A stretch of DNA of 42,594 nucleotides, from contig DXIH01000188.1 of assembly GCA_019112965.1 (NCBI GenBank), forward strand, positions 1-42,594, in the 5' to 3' direction. How positions within the stretch are numbered: position 1 is the stretch's first letter; each line of letters begins with the position of its first letter. Below are positions 1 through 8,567 of this stretch, in pieces. Position numbers and translations under genes: made by a program. The stretch comes from Candidatus Sphingomonas excrementigallinarum (lineage in GTDB: Bacteria; Pseudomonadota; Alphaproteobacteria; Sphingomonadales; Sphingomonadaceae). Under the pieces are notes generated by a model. That model saw nothing but the letters and a program-made list of their open reading frames with translations, had not been told where the DNA came from and did no database searches.

Positions 1-3000
1 TGATCGTGGTCCCGATCGCGATGTTGCGACCCAGCGAGTCGTAACGCTGCGGGATGGTGTTCGTGCGTGCCAGGCTGATATTGTAGGAATCCGGCACGAT
101 CGGCGCGGCACGGTCGAGCAGGTTGTTCGCGATCAGGCGCAGCGAGAACTGCTTGGCGATCGCAAAGTTGAACGCCAGGTCGAAATAATTCTGCGGCGCG
201 ACACGATAATAATCGGTCAACGCCCGCGCCGGGGTGCCGCCGATCGCCGGATCACCCGAATTGTTGGCGTTGGTCAACGCACCGACATAACGCCAGTTGA
301 GAGACGCGCTGAACTTCTTGTCTTCGGTCGTGTAGGTGGTGCGCAGGCCATGGCTCCACTTCGGGATCAGCTGGCCGCAACCATTGCCGTAATAACCCGC
401 GCAGTTGCGGTTCGGCTGGAGCGGCGAGTCCTGGCCACCGGCATTGGTGGTCAACGAGCCGTTGAAGCCGAAGTCCAGACGACCGATCGACTCCAGGTTC
501 AGTGCATATTGCGCCTGGAAGTCCCAGCCTTGCGCGACCGAGGTGTAGTAGTTGGTCGTGCCTTGGCGGATATAGCCGCCGTTGAACAGCTGGCCGTTCG
601 CGTTGCGGACGATGCCCTGGCAGAAGAACTGGTCGCCGCCCGAACGCAGACAGCCATCGGTATAATAGCTGTAATCGTTATAGCCGAGCGAGTTGTCGAT
701 CTTGATCCGGTAACGATCGACCGAGAAGACCAGTCCGCGCACGAAGCGCGGCTTCAGGACCAGGCCATAGGTCTGGGTATAGGCGGTTTCGGGGTCGGCG
801 ACGAAGCCGCCCGAACGCACCGCGCAGGCGGCGCTGCCATTGGGGGCGGTGCCGTTGGCGCACAACAGGCTCTGGCTGTTGTACAGCGCGTCCGACAAGC
901 CGGTCGCGCGACAGACCTCACGCGATGCGAGCGGCGCGCCATAGGTGACGCCGTTCGGGCCGGGGATCGGCGTGGGAGCGCAGAAGTCGGTGAAGGTGCC
1001 CGCACCGCCATTCGTGAACGCGATATTGGTCGCCTGGCGAATCTCAACCACGGTCGGCGCGCGCTGTGCCTTATTGAAGGAGGCGCGGAAGGTGATGTCG
1101 CTCACCGGCGCATACACACCCTCGATCTTCCAGGTGTTGAACGACTTCGGGTTGCTGCTGTACTTCGACACGCGATAGCCGCCGTTGACCTGCACCAGCT
1201 CGGCGAACGGCTTGTGCTGGATCAGCGGGGCCTGGACCTCGATATTGGCCTCGATCACGTCCTGGCTGAGATCGGTGTCGGTCCCGCCGACCGCCGCCAG
1301 ATAGGCCGCGTCCGCGCGCGACTTCAGCGTGTCCTTGCGATATTCGGTGCCCAGCGCGATCGCCAGACCCTGCTCGGCGAAGGGCGAGGTGATGCCATAG
1401 CTGGTCAGGTCGCCGGTCACGTTCGCCTGTACGTCATACAGCGTGCCGATGGTCTGGTTGGTGCCGTTGCCGAACAGATAGTTGATGAGGGCGGGGTTGG
1501 TGTTGCCCGCGCTGAAGATGTCGAAGGGCACGCAACCGGCCGCACCGCTGGCGCAGGTCGGGTTGGCCTGCGTACCGCCGACGTTCACCGCATTCTGCAG
1601 GGCGCCGGGGATGCGGATGCTGGGCGTGTAATCCTGATGGTTGCGGGCATAGACGCCGCCGACGTCATAGGTCCACGCATCGCCCACCTTGCCACGAACG
1701 CCGCCGGTCAGGCGCAGGCCAGTGTTGAGGAAGGTATCAGGACGATCGTTGTTCTCACCCAGGCGATAGGCGAGCGTGACGGGCACGCTGTCCACGCCAG
1801 CGGCGCATCCGATCGTGGCCCCCTGCGCGCCCGACAGATAGGGGTTGTTGCAGTTGACGTTGACGGTGCCGCTCGCGATCGTCGGATAGTCGGTATACGA
1901 CTTGTCGCGGAACCAGATGCCCGAGGCATAGAGTTCGGCTTCGGGCGCCAGGTCGAGCGTGACGAAGCCGCCCGCATTCACCCGCTCCGAAGGCCGCTGA
2001 TAGGCATAGCCGCTGAAATAGTTGGACGCGTTGCCGGGCCCGGCGGCGAACGGCACGAAGGTGCGCGAACCATCGGGATTGTTGACCAGCTGCGCACCCT
2101 TGTTCGGGCCCGCGCCGGGGGTAATCAGGCCGCTGGTCGAGCTGCTCGGCGTCAGGCCGCACGACAGCGGGCCATTCAACTGAAGCTGGGTCAGGTAGCA
2201 GCCCGCGTTCGAGCGCGCGGTGATCGGCACTTCGTCGGTGTGGCGATAGTTGACGAAGCCGCTGACGTGCAGCTTGTCGTCGAACAGCTTGGTGCCCGCC
2301 GTCAGGGTCAGGTCGGCCCGGCCGCCGTCATTGGTCAGGCCGCGCGGGCTGCTGAAGCCCGCCGCGCGCGCCAGCGGCGAGACGATCGTGTCCTTGTTGT
2401 TGTGATTGTAGAAATTGTAGTTGGTGTCGATCTGGACGCCTTCGAAGTCCTTGCGCAGGACAAAGTTGACGACGCCCGCGACCGCGTCCGAGCCATAGAC
2501 CGACGAGGCGCCGCCGGTCAGCACGTCGACGCGCTGGAGCAGCGAGGTCGGGATGATGCCGACGTCCTGGCCATTCTGGGTGCCCAGGCGCTTGCCGTCG
2601 ATCAGGACCAGCGTCCGCTCGAAGCCAAGGCTGCGCAGCTTGATCCGCTGGCGACCGTCGGAGTCGTTATAGGTCTGCTGGCTGTCGGGTGCGACCTGCG
2701 GCAGGCGGTTCAGCACGTCCTCGACATTGACCGCGGCCTGCGCCTGGATGTCCTGGCGCGTCACCGAGGTGATCGGCGCGGCGGAGGCGAGGTTGGGGCG
2801 GCTGATGCGGGTGCCGGTGACGACCACGTCGCCGGTGCTGGCGGCCTGCGGCGTGCCCGAGATCGCGGCGGAACGGGTCGCGGCCGCATCGGCGCTGAGC
2901 GTTCCGGGATTCTGGTTGGAGGCCTGATCGGCGTCGCCCTGTGGCGCGGTGGTCTGGGCGCCGGTGGCTCCGACCTGCTGCGCGATGGCGGGCGCGGCGA

Positions 3001-3055
3001 ACAGCATCGATGCGGCGGACAGCGCCAGCCACGATGCGGACTGCTGGATCTTCAT
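1..3055 (-). CDS. TonB-dependent outer-membrane receptor (partial, C-terminus beyond window)
   Basis: This gene encodes an outer-membrane receptor that would import a large ligand using TonB energy; the ligand is unknown. Reading from ATG 3055 gives about 1018 residues without a stop before the left edge. The N-terminus starts MKIQQSASWLALSAASML and ends its signal peptide near APAIAQQ. An Asn/Gln/Ala-rich linker follows, then a TonB-box-like DVVVTGTRISR. The plug follows, with VEDVLNRLPQVAPD, RSLGFERTLVLIDGKRL and the typical GGASSVYGSDAVAGVVNFVL. The remainder is beta-barrel-like with many aromatic and Asn residues. The long TBDR class with a VLIDGKR plug is common in sphingomonads and Caulobacterales. 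It diverges from a Tat-exported glycosylasparaginase, which hints at (but does not prove) a glycopeptide or amino-sugar ligand. The frame agrees at both ends, so no frameshift is seen. Confidence 0.93.
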   Translation of the reverse strand, partial: MKIQQSASWLALSAASMLFAAPAIAQQVGATGAQTTAPQGDADQASNQNPGTLSADAAATRSAAISGTPQAASTGDVVVTGTRISRPNLASAAPITSVTRQDIQAQAAVNVEDVLNRLPQVAPDSQQTYNDSDGRQRIKLRSLGFERTLVLIDGKRLGTQNGQDVGIIPTSLLQRVDVLTGGASSVYGSDAVAGVVNFVLRKDFEGVQIDTNYNFYNHNNKDTIVSPLARAAGFSSPRGLTNDGGRADLTLTAGTKLFDDKLHVSGFVNYRHTDEVPITARSNAGCYLTQLQLNGPLSCGLTPSSSTSGLITPGAGPNKGAQLVNNPDGSRTFVPFAAGPGNASNYFSGYAYQRPSERVNAGGFVTLDLAPEAELYASGIWFRDKSYTDYPTIASGTVNVNCNNPYLSGAQGATIGCAAGVDSVPVTLAYRLGENNDRPDTFLNTGLRLTGGVRGKVGDAWTYDVGGVYARNHQDYTPSIRIPGALQNAVNVGGTQANPTCASGAAGCVPFDIFSAGNTNPALINYLFGNGTNQTIGTLYDVQANVTGDLTSYGITSPFAEQGLAIALGTEYRKDTLKSRADAAYLAAVGGTDTDLSQDVIEANIEVQAPLIQHKPFAELVQVNGGYRVSKYSSNPKSFNTWKIEGVYAPVSDITFRASFNKAQRAPTVVEIRQATNIAFTNGGAGTFTDFCAPTPIPGPNGVTYGAPLASREVCRATGLSDALYNSQSLLCANGTAPNGSAACAVRSGGFVADPETAYTQTYGLVLKPRFVRGLVFSVDRYRIKIDNSLGYNDYSYYTDGCLRSGGDQFFCQGIVRNANGQLFNGGYIRQGTTNYYTSVAQGWDFQAQYALNLESIGRLDFGFNGSLTTNAGGQDSPLQPNRNCAGYYGNGCGQLIPKWSHGLRTTYTTEDKKFSASLNWRYVGALTNANNSGDPAIGGTPARALTDYYRVAPQNYFDLAFNFAIAKQFSLRLIANNLLDRAAPIVPDSYNISLARTNTIPQRYDSLGRNIAIGTTI

Positions 3056-3402
3056 ACGTCTCCCCTGGGCCCAAGGCTGAGTCTGGTTGTCGGGCGCCGG
3101 GGCGGAAAACAGATTTTTTACCGCATTTGGTCAATACCTAAACCATACCTATCAAGCCCTAAAGGGCTCTTTGTCCGCCACATGTCACCCAAAAGACACA
3201 ATCGAGAGCGGCGTCAATATCCTGAATTACATGCCATTTTTCGCGTTGCCGGCAGGGCCCTGCCCCGTGGTGCCGGCTCTCCGTTCTCGAACGGAGCCGA
3301 ACGGGTAAAATTGGTGTCATATCGGTCTACCAATCGGACTTGCCGCCTGGCGCACACCGACGCACAATCGGGCGCAAGCATGAATGGCGAAACGGAGCGG
3401 GC
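3056..3402. other. Divergent intergenic region with hairpins
   Basis: These 347 bases separate the divergent receptor and glycosylasparaginase genes and must hold both promoters. They contain the TAGGTAT direct repeat, the hairpin at 3155-3168, and a second hairpin at 3279-3296 (CTCCGTT, loop CTCG, AACGGAG). The second hairpin would lie upstream of or within the leader of the rightward gene. I see no clear sigma-70 -35/-10 pair and no convincing small gene. Confidence 0.5.
3134..3151 (-). promoter_or_regulatory. 11-bp-period direct repeat upstream of TonB receptor
   Basis: On the minus strand TAGGTAT occurs twice, separated by GGTT (3145-3151 and 3134-3140), about 80-96 nt before the receptor start codon. 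Two perfect heptamers on an 11-bp period is the geometry bound by OmpR/PhoB-type response regulators on one DNA face. A small hairpin (AGCCCT/AGGGCT, 3155-3168) lies just upstream. The regulator is unknown; this is inference from spacing. Confidence 0.4.
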
Positions 3403-4446
3403 ATGATCGAAGATCGACGGGGATTTCTGGGCGGAATCGCCTCGCTGGCGGGCGTCGGCGCAGGATTGGTCGCGCCGGTGCGGGCATTTGCCAAGGCTGC
3501 CACCGGATCGGGGGCAACGCCGGGGGCCATGATCGTGTCGACCTGGGACTTCGGCGCGCCCGCCAATGACGCCGCCTTTGCCAGAGGGCGCAGCGGCGGC
3601 TCACTGATCGATATGGTCGAGGCAGGCGTGATGGTGCCCGAGGCCGATCCGAACAACCATTCGGTCGGCTATGGCGGCTATCCGGATCGCGACGGGCATG
3701 TCACGCTGGACGCGGTCATCATGGACGATGCAGGCAATGTCGGCGCGGTCGGCGCGCTGGAGGATACGGTCCACGCCATCTCGGTCGCGCGTGCGGTGAT
3801 GGAGCATACTCCGCACACCTTTCTGGTCGGCGAAGGCGCGACGCGCTTTGCGCGCGACCGGGGCTTTCCACACGTCAACCTGCTGACCCCGGAGGCGGAA
3901 AAGGCGTGGCGCGATTGGCTGAAGACGCAGAACTACAAGCCCGTCGCCAACAGCGAGACCGGCACCTATGGCGCGGGTCGCCCCGGCACGCCCGGCGGCG
4001 CGCTGGACCATGATACGATCGGGATGCTCGCGCGCGATGCCAGCGGGCGGATGGCGGGCGCCTGCACCACGTCCGGCATGGCCTTCAAGATGCGCGGACG
4101 GCTCGGCGACTCGCCGCAGGTCGGCTCGGGCCTGTATGTCGAGCGCGGCGTGGGCGGTGCGACCTCCACCGGCCTGGGCGAGGAAGTCACCCGCACAGTC
4201 GGGACCGCGCGCGTCGTCGCCTCGATGCGCCACGGGATGAGCCCTCAGGCCGCGTGCGAGGAAGCCGCCAAGCATATCGCCGCGTTGCGAGGGGACGCGA
4301 TCAAGGGGATGCAGGTCGGCTTTCTGGCGATGGACACCAAAGGTCGCATCGGGGCGTTCTGCCTGCTGCCGGGCTTCACCTATGCGGTGACCGACGCGGC
4401 AGGCCACACGCGGGTCGAAAAGGCGCCGTCCCTGTTCAAGGCGTAA
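3403..4446 (+). CDS. N4-(beta-N-acetylglucosaminyl)-L-asparaginase (glycosylasparaginase), Tat-exported
   Basis: Ntn-hydrolase of the glycosylasparaginase/isoaspartyl peptidase family, which cleaves the GlcNAc-Asn link of glycopeptides or asparagine-type amides. The start at ATG 3403 (GGAGCGG upstream) gives 347 residues and places a twin-arginine signal at the N-terminus (DRRGFLGGIASLAG). Export in folded form is therefore likely. The autocatalytic cleavage motif is DHDTIGM, with Thr205 as predicted nucleophile of the beta subunit. Downstream GACTTSGMAFKMRGRLGDSP and GGATSTGLGEE match the beta-subunit substrate-binding region. The in-frame extension upstream to 3340 would bury the RR motif and was rejected. 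An alternative activity is plant-type asparaginase, but the HDTIG context and Tat signal fit bacterial secreted glycosylasparaginases better. It stands alone, followed by a palindromic repeat. Confidence 0.9.
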   Translation: MIEDRRGFLGGIASLAGVGAGLVAPVRAFAKAATGSGATPGAMIVSTWDFGAPANDAAFARGRSGGSLIDMVEAGVMVPEADPNNHSVGYGGYPDRDGHVTLDAVIMDDAGNVGAVGALEDTVHAISVARAVMEHTPHTFLVGEGATRFARDRGFPHVNLLTPEAEKAWRDWLKTQNYKPVANSETGTYGAGRPGTPGGALDHDTIGMLARDASGRMAGACTTSGMAFKMRGRLGDSPQVGSGLYVERGVGGATSTGLGEEVTRTVGTARVVASMRHGMSPQAACEEAAKHIAALRGDAIKGMQVGFLAMDTKGRIGAFCLLPGFTYAVTDAAGHTRVEKAPSLFKA

Positions 4447-4452
4447 TCTTCC

Positions 4453-4576
4453 TATTCCTCCCCTGTAAGGGGAGGTGGCAGCGCGCAGCGATGACGGAGG
4501 GGTGTCCCGCTTTCGATAGGGCGACACCCCTCCACCAGCTTCGCTGGTCCCCCTCCCCTTACAGGGGAGGAATTTC
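4453..4576. repeat. Intergenic palindromic repeat, family A copy 1
   Basis: Imperfect palindrome bounded by ATTCCTCCCC and GGGGAGGAATT. Each end is itself a small hairpin (CTCCCC-TGTAA-GGGGAG type). The central arms are GGAGGGGTGTC and GACACCCCTCC. It fills the gap between the glycosylasparaginase stop and mprF, and its right edge overlaps the mprF stop codon. Related copies are at 9902, 18596, 19708 and 41741. It may act as a bidirectional terminator between these convergent genes. Confidence 0.85.
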
Positions 4577-7223
4577 AGGAAGGCTCCCCCCCATCGGCGA
4601 TCAGCGCGTTCAGGTCGCGCAGCGCCTTGACGAGCCCCAGCCCCCGCGGCCCGGCGATGTAGCGCGGCGCCCATTCCGGCTGGAACTTCTCCTTATACGC
4701 GCGCAGCCCCCGGAAGCCGTAGAAGCGCTCGCCATGCCGGAACACCAGCGCCGCGACCTTGGCCCAGGTCGGCCCCAGCCGCCGTCCGCCGACGCCCGAT
4801 AGCGGCGCAAGGCCCAGCGCGAACCGGCCATAGCCCTGCTGCTGCCCCCACAGCATCAACTCGACGAACAAATAGTCCATCACCCCGCCCGGCGCGTCCT
4901 CGACATGGCGCATCAGGTCGACCGACAGCTCGCGCCGATCACCCGCTTTCCAGAGATTGGCAAAGGCGACGATCCGCCCCTCGACCCGCACCACCGCGCA
5001 ATCGGTCAGCGCCAGATAGGCCGGGTCGAACCGCCCCAGGCTGAACCCCTTTTCACCATGCCCCTTTTCCAGCAGCCAGTCGTCGGACACCGCCTTCAGC
5101 TCGGGCAGGATGGCGGGCACGTCGGCGGCGGGCAGGATGGCGAAGCTGGCATTCTCGCGCGTGCGGAAGCGGTTGAGAGTCTGACGCAGCCCGCGCATCC
5201 GCCCGCCCTCCAGCGCGAAGCTGTCGAGATCGATCAGCGCTTCCTCACCATATTTGATGATCTGAAGCCCCATCTCGATCGCGATTTCGAGGCAATCGGG
5301 GGTGATCTGATAGAGCATCAACCGCCCTTGCGCGGCGTCCGCCATGGTGCGCAGCTGCCACAACAGGTCCGCCCAGGCGGCACGCGGGCCGACGGGGTCC
5401 CCCATCGCGATCCAGCTGGTGCCGCGCACCTGATACATGACGAAGGCGTCGCCCTCGGGCGAGAACAGGAAGCGCTTGTCGCCCAGCAGCGCGAGCGCCG
5501 CGTCGGTGCGGTCGGCCCGTTCGACCACGGCCAGGACCTGCTCCATCGCCGGATGGTCCGTTTCGCCCGGCGGTGCGGCCAGGAACAGCCGCCACAGCCC
5601 CGCCCCCGCCAGCATCACCGCGACGCCCAGGCCTGCGCGCAGAAAGCGTGACGCGTCGTCGGACAGGGCGAAGCGCCACCAGAGCGATTCCTGATAATCG
5701 ACATGCTTATAGGCGAAAAAGCCGATCCAGCCGGTCCCGACGATCACCACCGCGACGCTGAACAGCCAGGCGGGCGAGAGCGGCCGCGCGACCAGCGAGG
5801 TGCGGCGGTAAAAGGCCTTACGGCTCAACTGGAGGAGCAGCGCGATCGTCAGGCAGACCGCCGCTTCCTCGTAATCGATGCCCTTGGCGAGAGAGAAGAT
5901 CGCGCCCGCGACCAGCAGCGCGCGCGCCGCCAGGCTCGCCCCGTCGAGCCGACGGTACAGCCCCGGCGCCAGCAGCAACAGGCCGGTCCCGACCAGGCTG
6001 GCGGCGAAGTGCGACGCCTCGATAAAGGGCAGCGGGACGATATGGACCAGATGGTGCACGCGCTGCGGAATGGCGGGCAGCGATCCCGACAGCAGCAGGA
6101 TCGCGCCGCCGCCGAAACAGGCCGCGCTCAACAGCGTCGGCGCGATGCCCAGCAGCACCCGGCGCAGGTCGCGCAGCGCCCGGATAGGCCGCCGCCGCAC
6201 CTCGTCCCAGGCGAGCAACGCGATGCCCAGCGCCAGCGGGGCGAGATAATAAAGGACACGGTATGCGATCAACGCGGCGAACAGCGCGGTGCGGTCGACC
6301 GGCACCGTCGCCAGCACCACCGCCTCGAACACACCGATACCGCCGGGCACATGGCTGACCAACGCAACGATGATCGCCAGCGCATAGGCGAGCAGGAAGG
6401 CAGGCAGCAGGTCGATCGACGCGCCCGGCAGCAGCACGAACAGCGCCGCACTGGCACAGGCGAGGTCGAGCGAGGCGATGCCGATCTGCGCCACCGCCTG
6501 GGCCGGTGTGGGCAGCGGCACGCTCCAGGCGCGCCAGCCCACCCTCTTCCCGGGCCGCAGCGCGCAGAGCAGGATCAGCCCCAGCGCCCCCGCCACCACC
6601 GCGCCACCGATCCAGCGGACGATGCCCTGCCCCAGCACCAAAGTCTCGACGGTGATCGGTCCCTCATGGAACAATAGCCCCAGTCCCGTGACGGTGAACA
6701 CCCCGAACCAGAAGGTCGCGCTGGCGATGGCGATGACCCGCGCGATGTCCGGGCCGTCCAGCCCGGCGGCGGCATAGACGCGGTAACGCGCCGATCCGCC
6801 GGTCAGCAGCGCCAGCCCCAGATTGTGGCTGAGCGTATAGCTGGTGAAGGACGCCACCGCCGCCGTCCGCCAGCGCAATGGCCGTCCGATGACGCGAAGC
6901 GCGATGACGTCATAGAAGGTCAGCGCGACATAACTGGCTATGGTGAAACCGACCGAGAGCATGATCTGGCGCGGATCGATCGCATAAAAGGCGGCGCGCA
7001 CGTCGCTCAACCGGATCGAGCGGGTCAGATGGTGCAGCGCCGACAGCCCGAGCGCGACGAGCAGCACGACGGCGCCGACCGCCAGATAGCCGCGCCGCGC
7101 CTTGGCATAGGCGACGATCCGGTCGACCATGGATGCCAGCCCGGAATGGGTCGTCACCGAACCGTCCAGTTCGCGATCGTCATGTTCCGATCGCCCGTCA
7201 TATCCGCCCCCACTCGTGCTCAT
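4575..7223 (-). CDS. mprF: Bifunctional lysylphosphatidylglycerol synthetase/flippase
   Basis: Integral membrane enzyme that transfers lysine from Lys-tRNA to phosphatidylglycerol and flips the product to the outer leaflet, lowering net negative surface charge. From ATG 7223 it has 882 residues, normal for MprF/LpiA. The first half, about residues 35-530, carries many hydrophobic helices with the flippase signatures SYTLSHNLGLALLTGGSARY and VSHVPGGIGVFEAVVL. The C-terminal half is the soluble DUF2156 GNAT-fold synthase, with GDPVGP, LRQTLNRFRTREN, SVDLMRHVEDAPGGVMDYLF and ERFYGFRGLRAYKEKF. A longer reading to 7286 lacks a ribosome site and conservation-like character. Upstream lies a 257-bp divergent region shared with a two-component operon, containing paired ATGAC-N6-GTCAT elements. 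The stop codon sits inside repeat A1. Aminoacyl specificity (Lys versus Ala or Arg) cannot be read from the sequence. Confidence 0.95.
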   Translation of the reverse strand: MSTSGGGYDGRSEHDDRELDGSVTTHSGLASMVDRIVAYAKARRGYLAVGAVVLLVALGLSALHHLTRSIRLSDVRAAFYAIDPRQIMLSVGFTIASYVALTFYDVIALRVIGRPLRWRTAAVASFTSYTLSHNLGLALLTGGSARYRVYAAAGLDGPDIARVIAIASATFWFGVFTVTGLGLLFHEGPITVETLVLGQGIVRWIGGAVVAGALGLILLCALRPGKRVGWRAWSVPLPTPAQAVAQIGIASLDLACASAALFVLLPGASIDLLPAFLLAYALAIIVALVSHVPGGIGVFEAVVLATVPVDRTALFAALIAYRVLYYLAPLALGIALLAWDEVRRRPIRALRDLRRVLLGIAPTLLSAACFGGGAILLLSGSLPAIPQRVHHLVHIVPLPFIEASHFAASLVGTGLLLLAPGLYRRLDGASLAARALLVAGAIFSLAKGIDYEEAAVCLTIALLLQLSRKAFYRRTSLVARPLSPAWLFSVAVVIVGTGWIGFFAYKHVDYQESLWWRFALSDDASRFLRAGLGVAVMLAGAGLWRLFLAAPPGETDHPAMEQVLAVVERADRTDAALALLGDKRFLFSPEGDAFVMYQVRGTSWIAMGDPVGPRAAWADLLWQLRTMADAAQGRLMLYQITPDCLEIAIEMGLQIIKYGEEALIDLDSFALEGGRMRGLRQTLNRFRTRENASFAILPAADVPAILPELKAVSDDWLLEKGHGEKGFSLGRFDPAYLALTDCAVVRVEGRIVAFANLWKAGDRRELSVDLMRHVEDAPGGVMDYLFVELMLWGQQQGYGRFALGLAPLSGVGGRRLGPTWAKVAALVFRHGERFYGFRGLRAYKEKFQPEWAPRYIAGPRGLGLVKALRDLNALIADGGEPS

Positions 7224-7302
7224 CTCACTTGCATTCCGGCCCCTTGCCCATGAGCCTGACCGCGGCATAGGATTGTAGCCGCCCACGCCGCCTTACGGGG
7301 CC

Positions 7303-7352
7303 ATGACAAGTTCGTCATCCACGGATCCCGATTTTCATGACAGAAGCGTCAT
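7303..7352. promoter_or_regulatory. Tandem ATGAC-N6-GTCAT elements in mprF/two-component intergenic region
   Basis: Two inverted repeats of identical geometry, ATGAC-AAGTTC-style spacer-GTCAT at 7303-7318 and ATGAC-AGAAGC-GTCAT at 7337-7352, lie 34 bp apart. They are 80-130 bp from the mprF start and 129-178 bp from the PDZ-protein start. Identical arm sequence, identical 6-bp spacers and about three-turn phasing argue for a protein-binding operator. The OmpR-type regulator encoded just to the right is the obvious candidate, by inference. A third ATGAC-N6-GTCAT lies before the Ca2+/H+ antiporter at 40811. Confidence 0.55.
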
Positions 7353-7480
7353 GCTTCGCCCACCCTTCCCACAGGTCGCCTGGGGTAAATGGGTGATGTG
7401 AAAGGATCGCGTCTTCTTCCCCCTTATCGACAACCGGCCATCATCGCTCCGGGCGGGTGCATGCGCGATCGGCAACCGCG

Positions 7481-7909
7481 ATGAAGAGCCTGCGGATCGT
7501 CGGCTGGAGCGCCGGGATGGCGGCGCTGATCGGCGGGGCGGCCTTTGCGCTGCTCGTCGGGCACATGCCGCTTCATGCCGGGCCGCACCGCCCCTCGACG
7601 CTGTACGGCGCGACCTTCGCGCCGGTGGCGGAGGGCCGCCCCGGCCTGGTCGTCACCAGCCTGCGCAGCGATGTCGATGACGACAGCGCCGCGCTGGTCA
7701 GGCCGCCGCTCCATGTCGGCGATACGGTCCTGTCGGTCGACGGCCACCCCGCCACCTCCTTCGCGCTGCTGCGTGACGAGGCCGCGCTCGCCACGGATAC
7801 GCCGATGCGTCTTCAGGTCGCGCGCGACCATGGCCTCCTCACGATCACGCTGCTAAGGAGCGGCGCGGGAGGACAGCGTGGCCAACAGGATTTTGCTGAT
7901 CGAAGATGA
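7481..7909 (+). CDS. Membrane-anchored PDZ-like small protein, first gene of a two-component operon
   Basis: Small protein of 142 residues from ATG 7481, not assignable to a named family. A hydrophobic segment at residues 4-27 (IVGWSAGMAALIGGAAFALL) looks like an uncleaved anchor or signal peptide. The remainder resembles a PDZ fold: a GLVVTSLRSDVDD strand, then PLHVGDTVLSVDGHPATSFA, the usual 'GD-x-I/V-L-x-V-[ND]G' carboxylate-loop region, then a closing LQVARDHGLLTITLLR. A GTG eight codons upstream (7457) is an alternative start. Its 3' end overlaps the response-regulator gene by 32 nt, so the two should be co-translated. By inference it could present a periplasmic signal to the neighbouring sensor kinase. 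Confidence 0.7.
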   Translation: MKSLRIVGWSAGMAALIGGAAFALLVGHMPLHAGPHRPSTLYGATFAPVAEGRPGLVVTSLRSDVDDDSAALVRPPLHVGDTVLSVDGHPATSFALLRDEAALATDTPMRLQVARDHGLLTITLLRSGAGGQRGQQDFADRR

Positions 7910-8567
7910 CCGCTCGACGGCGGATTACATCGCCAACGGGTTGCGGGAAGAAGGCTTTCTGATCGACCATGCGGCCAATGGCCGCGACGGCCTTTTCCAT
8001 GCCACCGACGGCACTTACGACTGCATCATTCTCGATCGGATGCTGCCGGGCATGGACGGCATGTCGGTGCTGGCCGCGATCCGCGCGGCGGGGATCGAAT
8101 CGCCGGTGCTGATCCTGTCGGCGCTTTCCTCGCCGGAGGACCGGGTGGCGGGACTGACCTCCGGCTCGGACGATTACCTGACCAAGCCCTTCGTCTTCGC
8201 CGAGCTGCTGGCGCGGGTCCGCCTGCTGATCCGGCGCGGCGGAACGACGGGCAATGCGCCGCAGACCAAGCTGGTGTGCGACGATCTGGAGATGGACCTG
8301 CTCGCCCACCGCGTCCGGCGCGCGGGCAAGCCGATCGACCTGCAGCCGCGCGAATACCGGCTGCTCGAATATCTGCTCCAGCATGTCGACCAGGTCGTGA
8401 CCCGCACCATGTTGCTGGAGGGCGTGTGGGATTTCCATTTCGACCCCAACACCAACGTCACCGATGTGCATATCAGCCGGTTGCGCAAGAAGATCGACGA
8501 AGGCTTTGCCCGCCCGCTCCTGCATACGGTGCGCGGCTCGGGTTATAAGCTGGGGGTCGAGAAATAG
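7878..8567 (+). CDS. OmpR/PhoB-family response regulator
   Basis: Cytoplasmic DNA-binding response regulator of 229 residues. The receiver domain (1-120) shows the acidic pair D10/D11, phospho-acceptor D53 in YDCIILDRMLPGMDG, S81 and K103 in DDYLTKPF. The C-terminal winged helix (about 130-229) has the family signatures LQPREYRLLEYLL, VWDFHFDPNTNVTDVHISRLRKK and VRGSGYKLG. The start is GTG 7878 with a good Shine-Dalgarno (GGGAGGACAGC). It is embedded in the end of the PDZ-like gene and followed immediately by the sensor kinase, whose reading overlaps its stop codon. It probably controls mprF and its own operon through the ATGAC-N6-GTCAT pair; this is inference. Confidence 0.95.
   Translation: MANRILLIEDDRSTADYIANGLREEGFLIDHAANGRDGLFHATDGTYDCIILDRMLPGMDGMSVLAAIRAAGIESPVLILSALSSPEDRVAGLTSGSDDYLTKPFVFAELLARVRLLIRRGGTTGNAPQTKLVCDDLEMDLLAHRVRRAGKPIDLQPREYRLLEYLLQHVDQVVTRTMLLEGVWDFHFDPNTNVTDVHISRLRKKIDEGFARPLLHTVRGSGYKLGVEK

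Noticed and set aside
350..3406. A 3-kb open frame on the plus strand opposite the first TonB receptor
   Set aside because: The encoded sequence is Arg/Ala/Val/Asp-rich without domains, while the minus strand has a signal peptide, plug motifs and barrel. Long antisense frames are expected in GC-rich coding DNA.
4453..4576. Possible CRISPR array or riboswitch from repeated CTCCCC/GGGGAG blocks
   Set aside because: There are no regular spacers and no cas genes. The blocks are arms of one palindrome repeated in other intergenic gaps.
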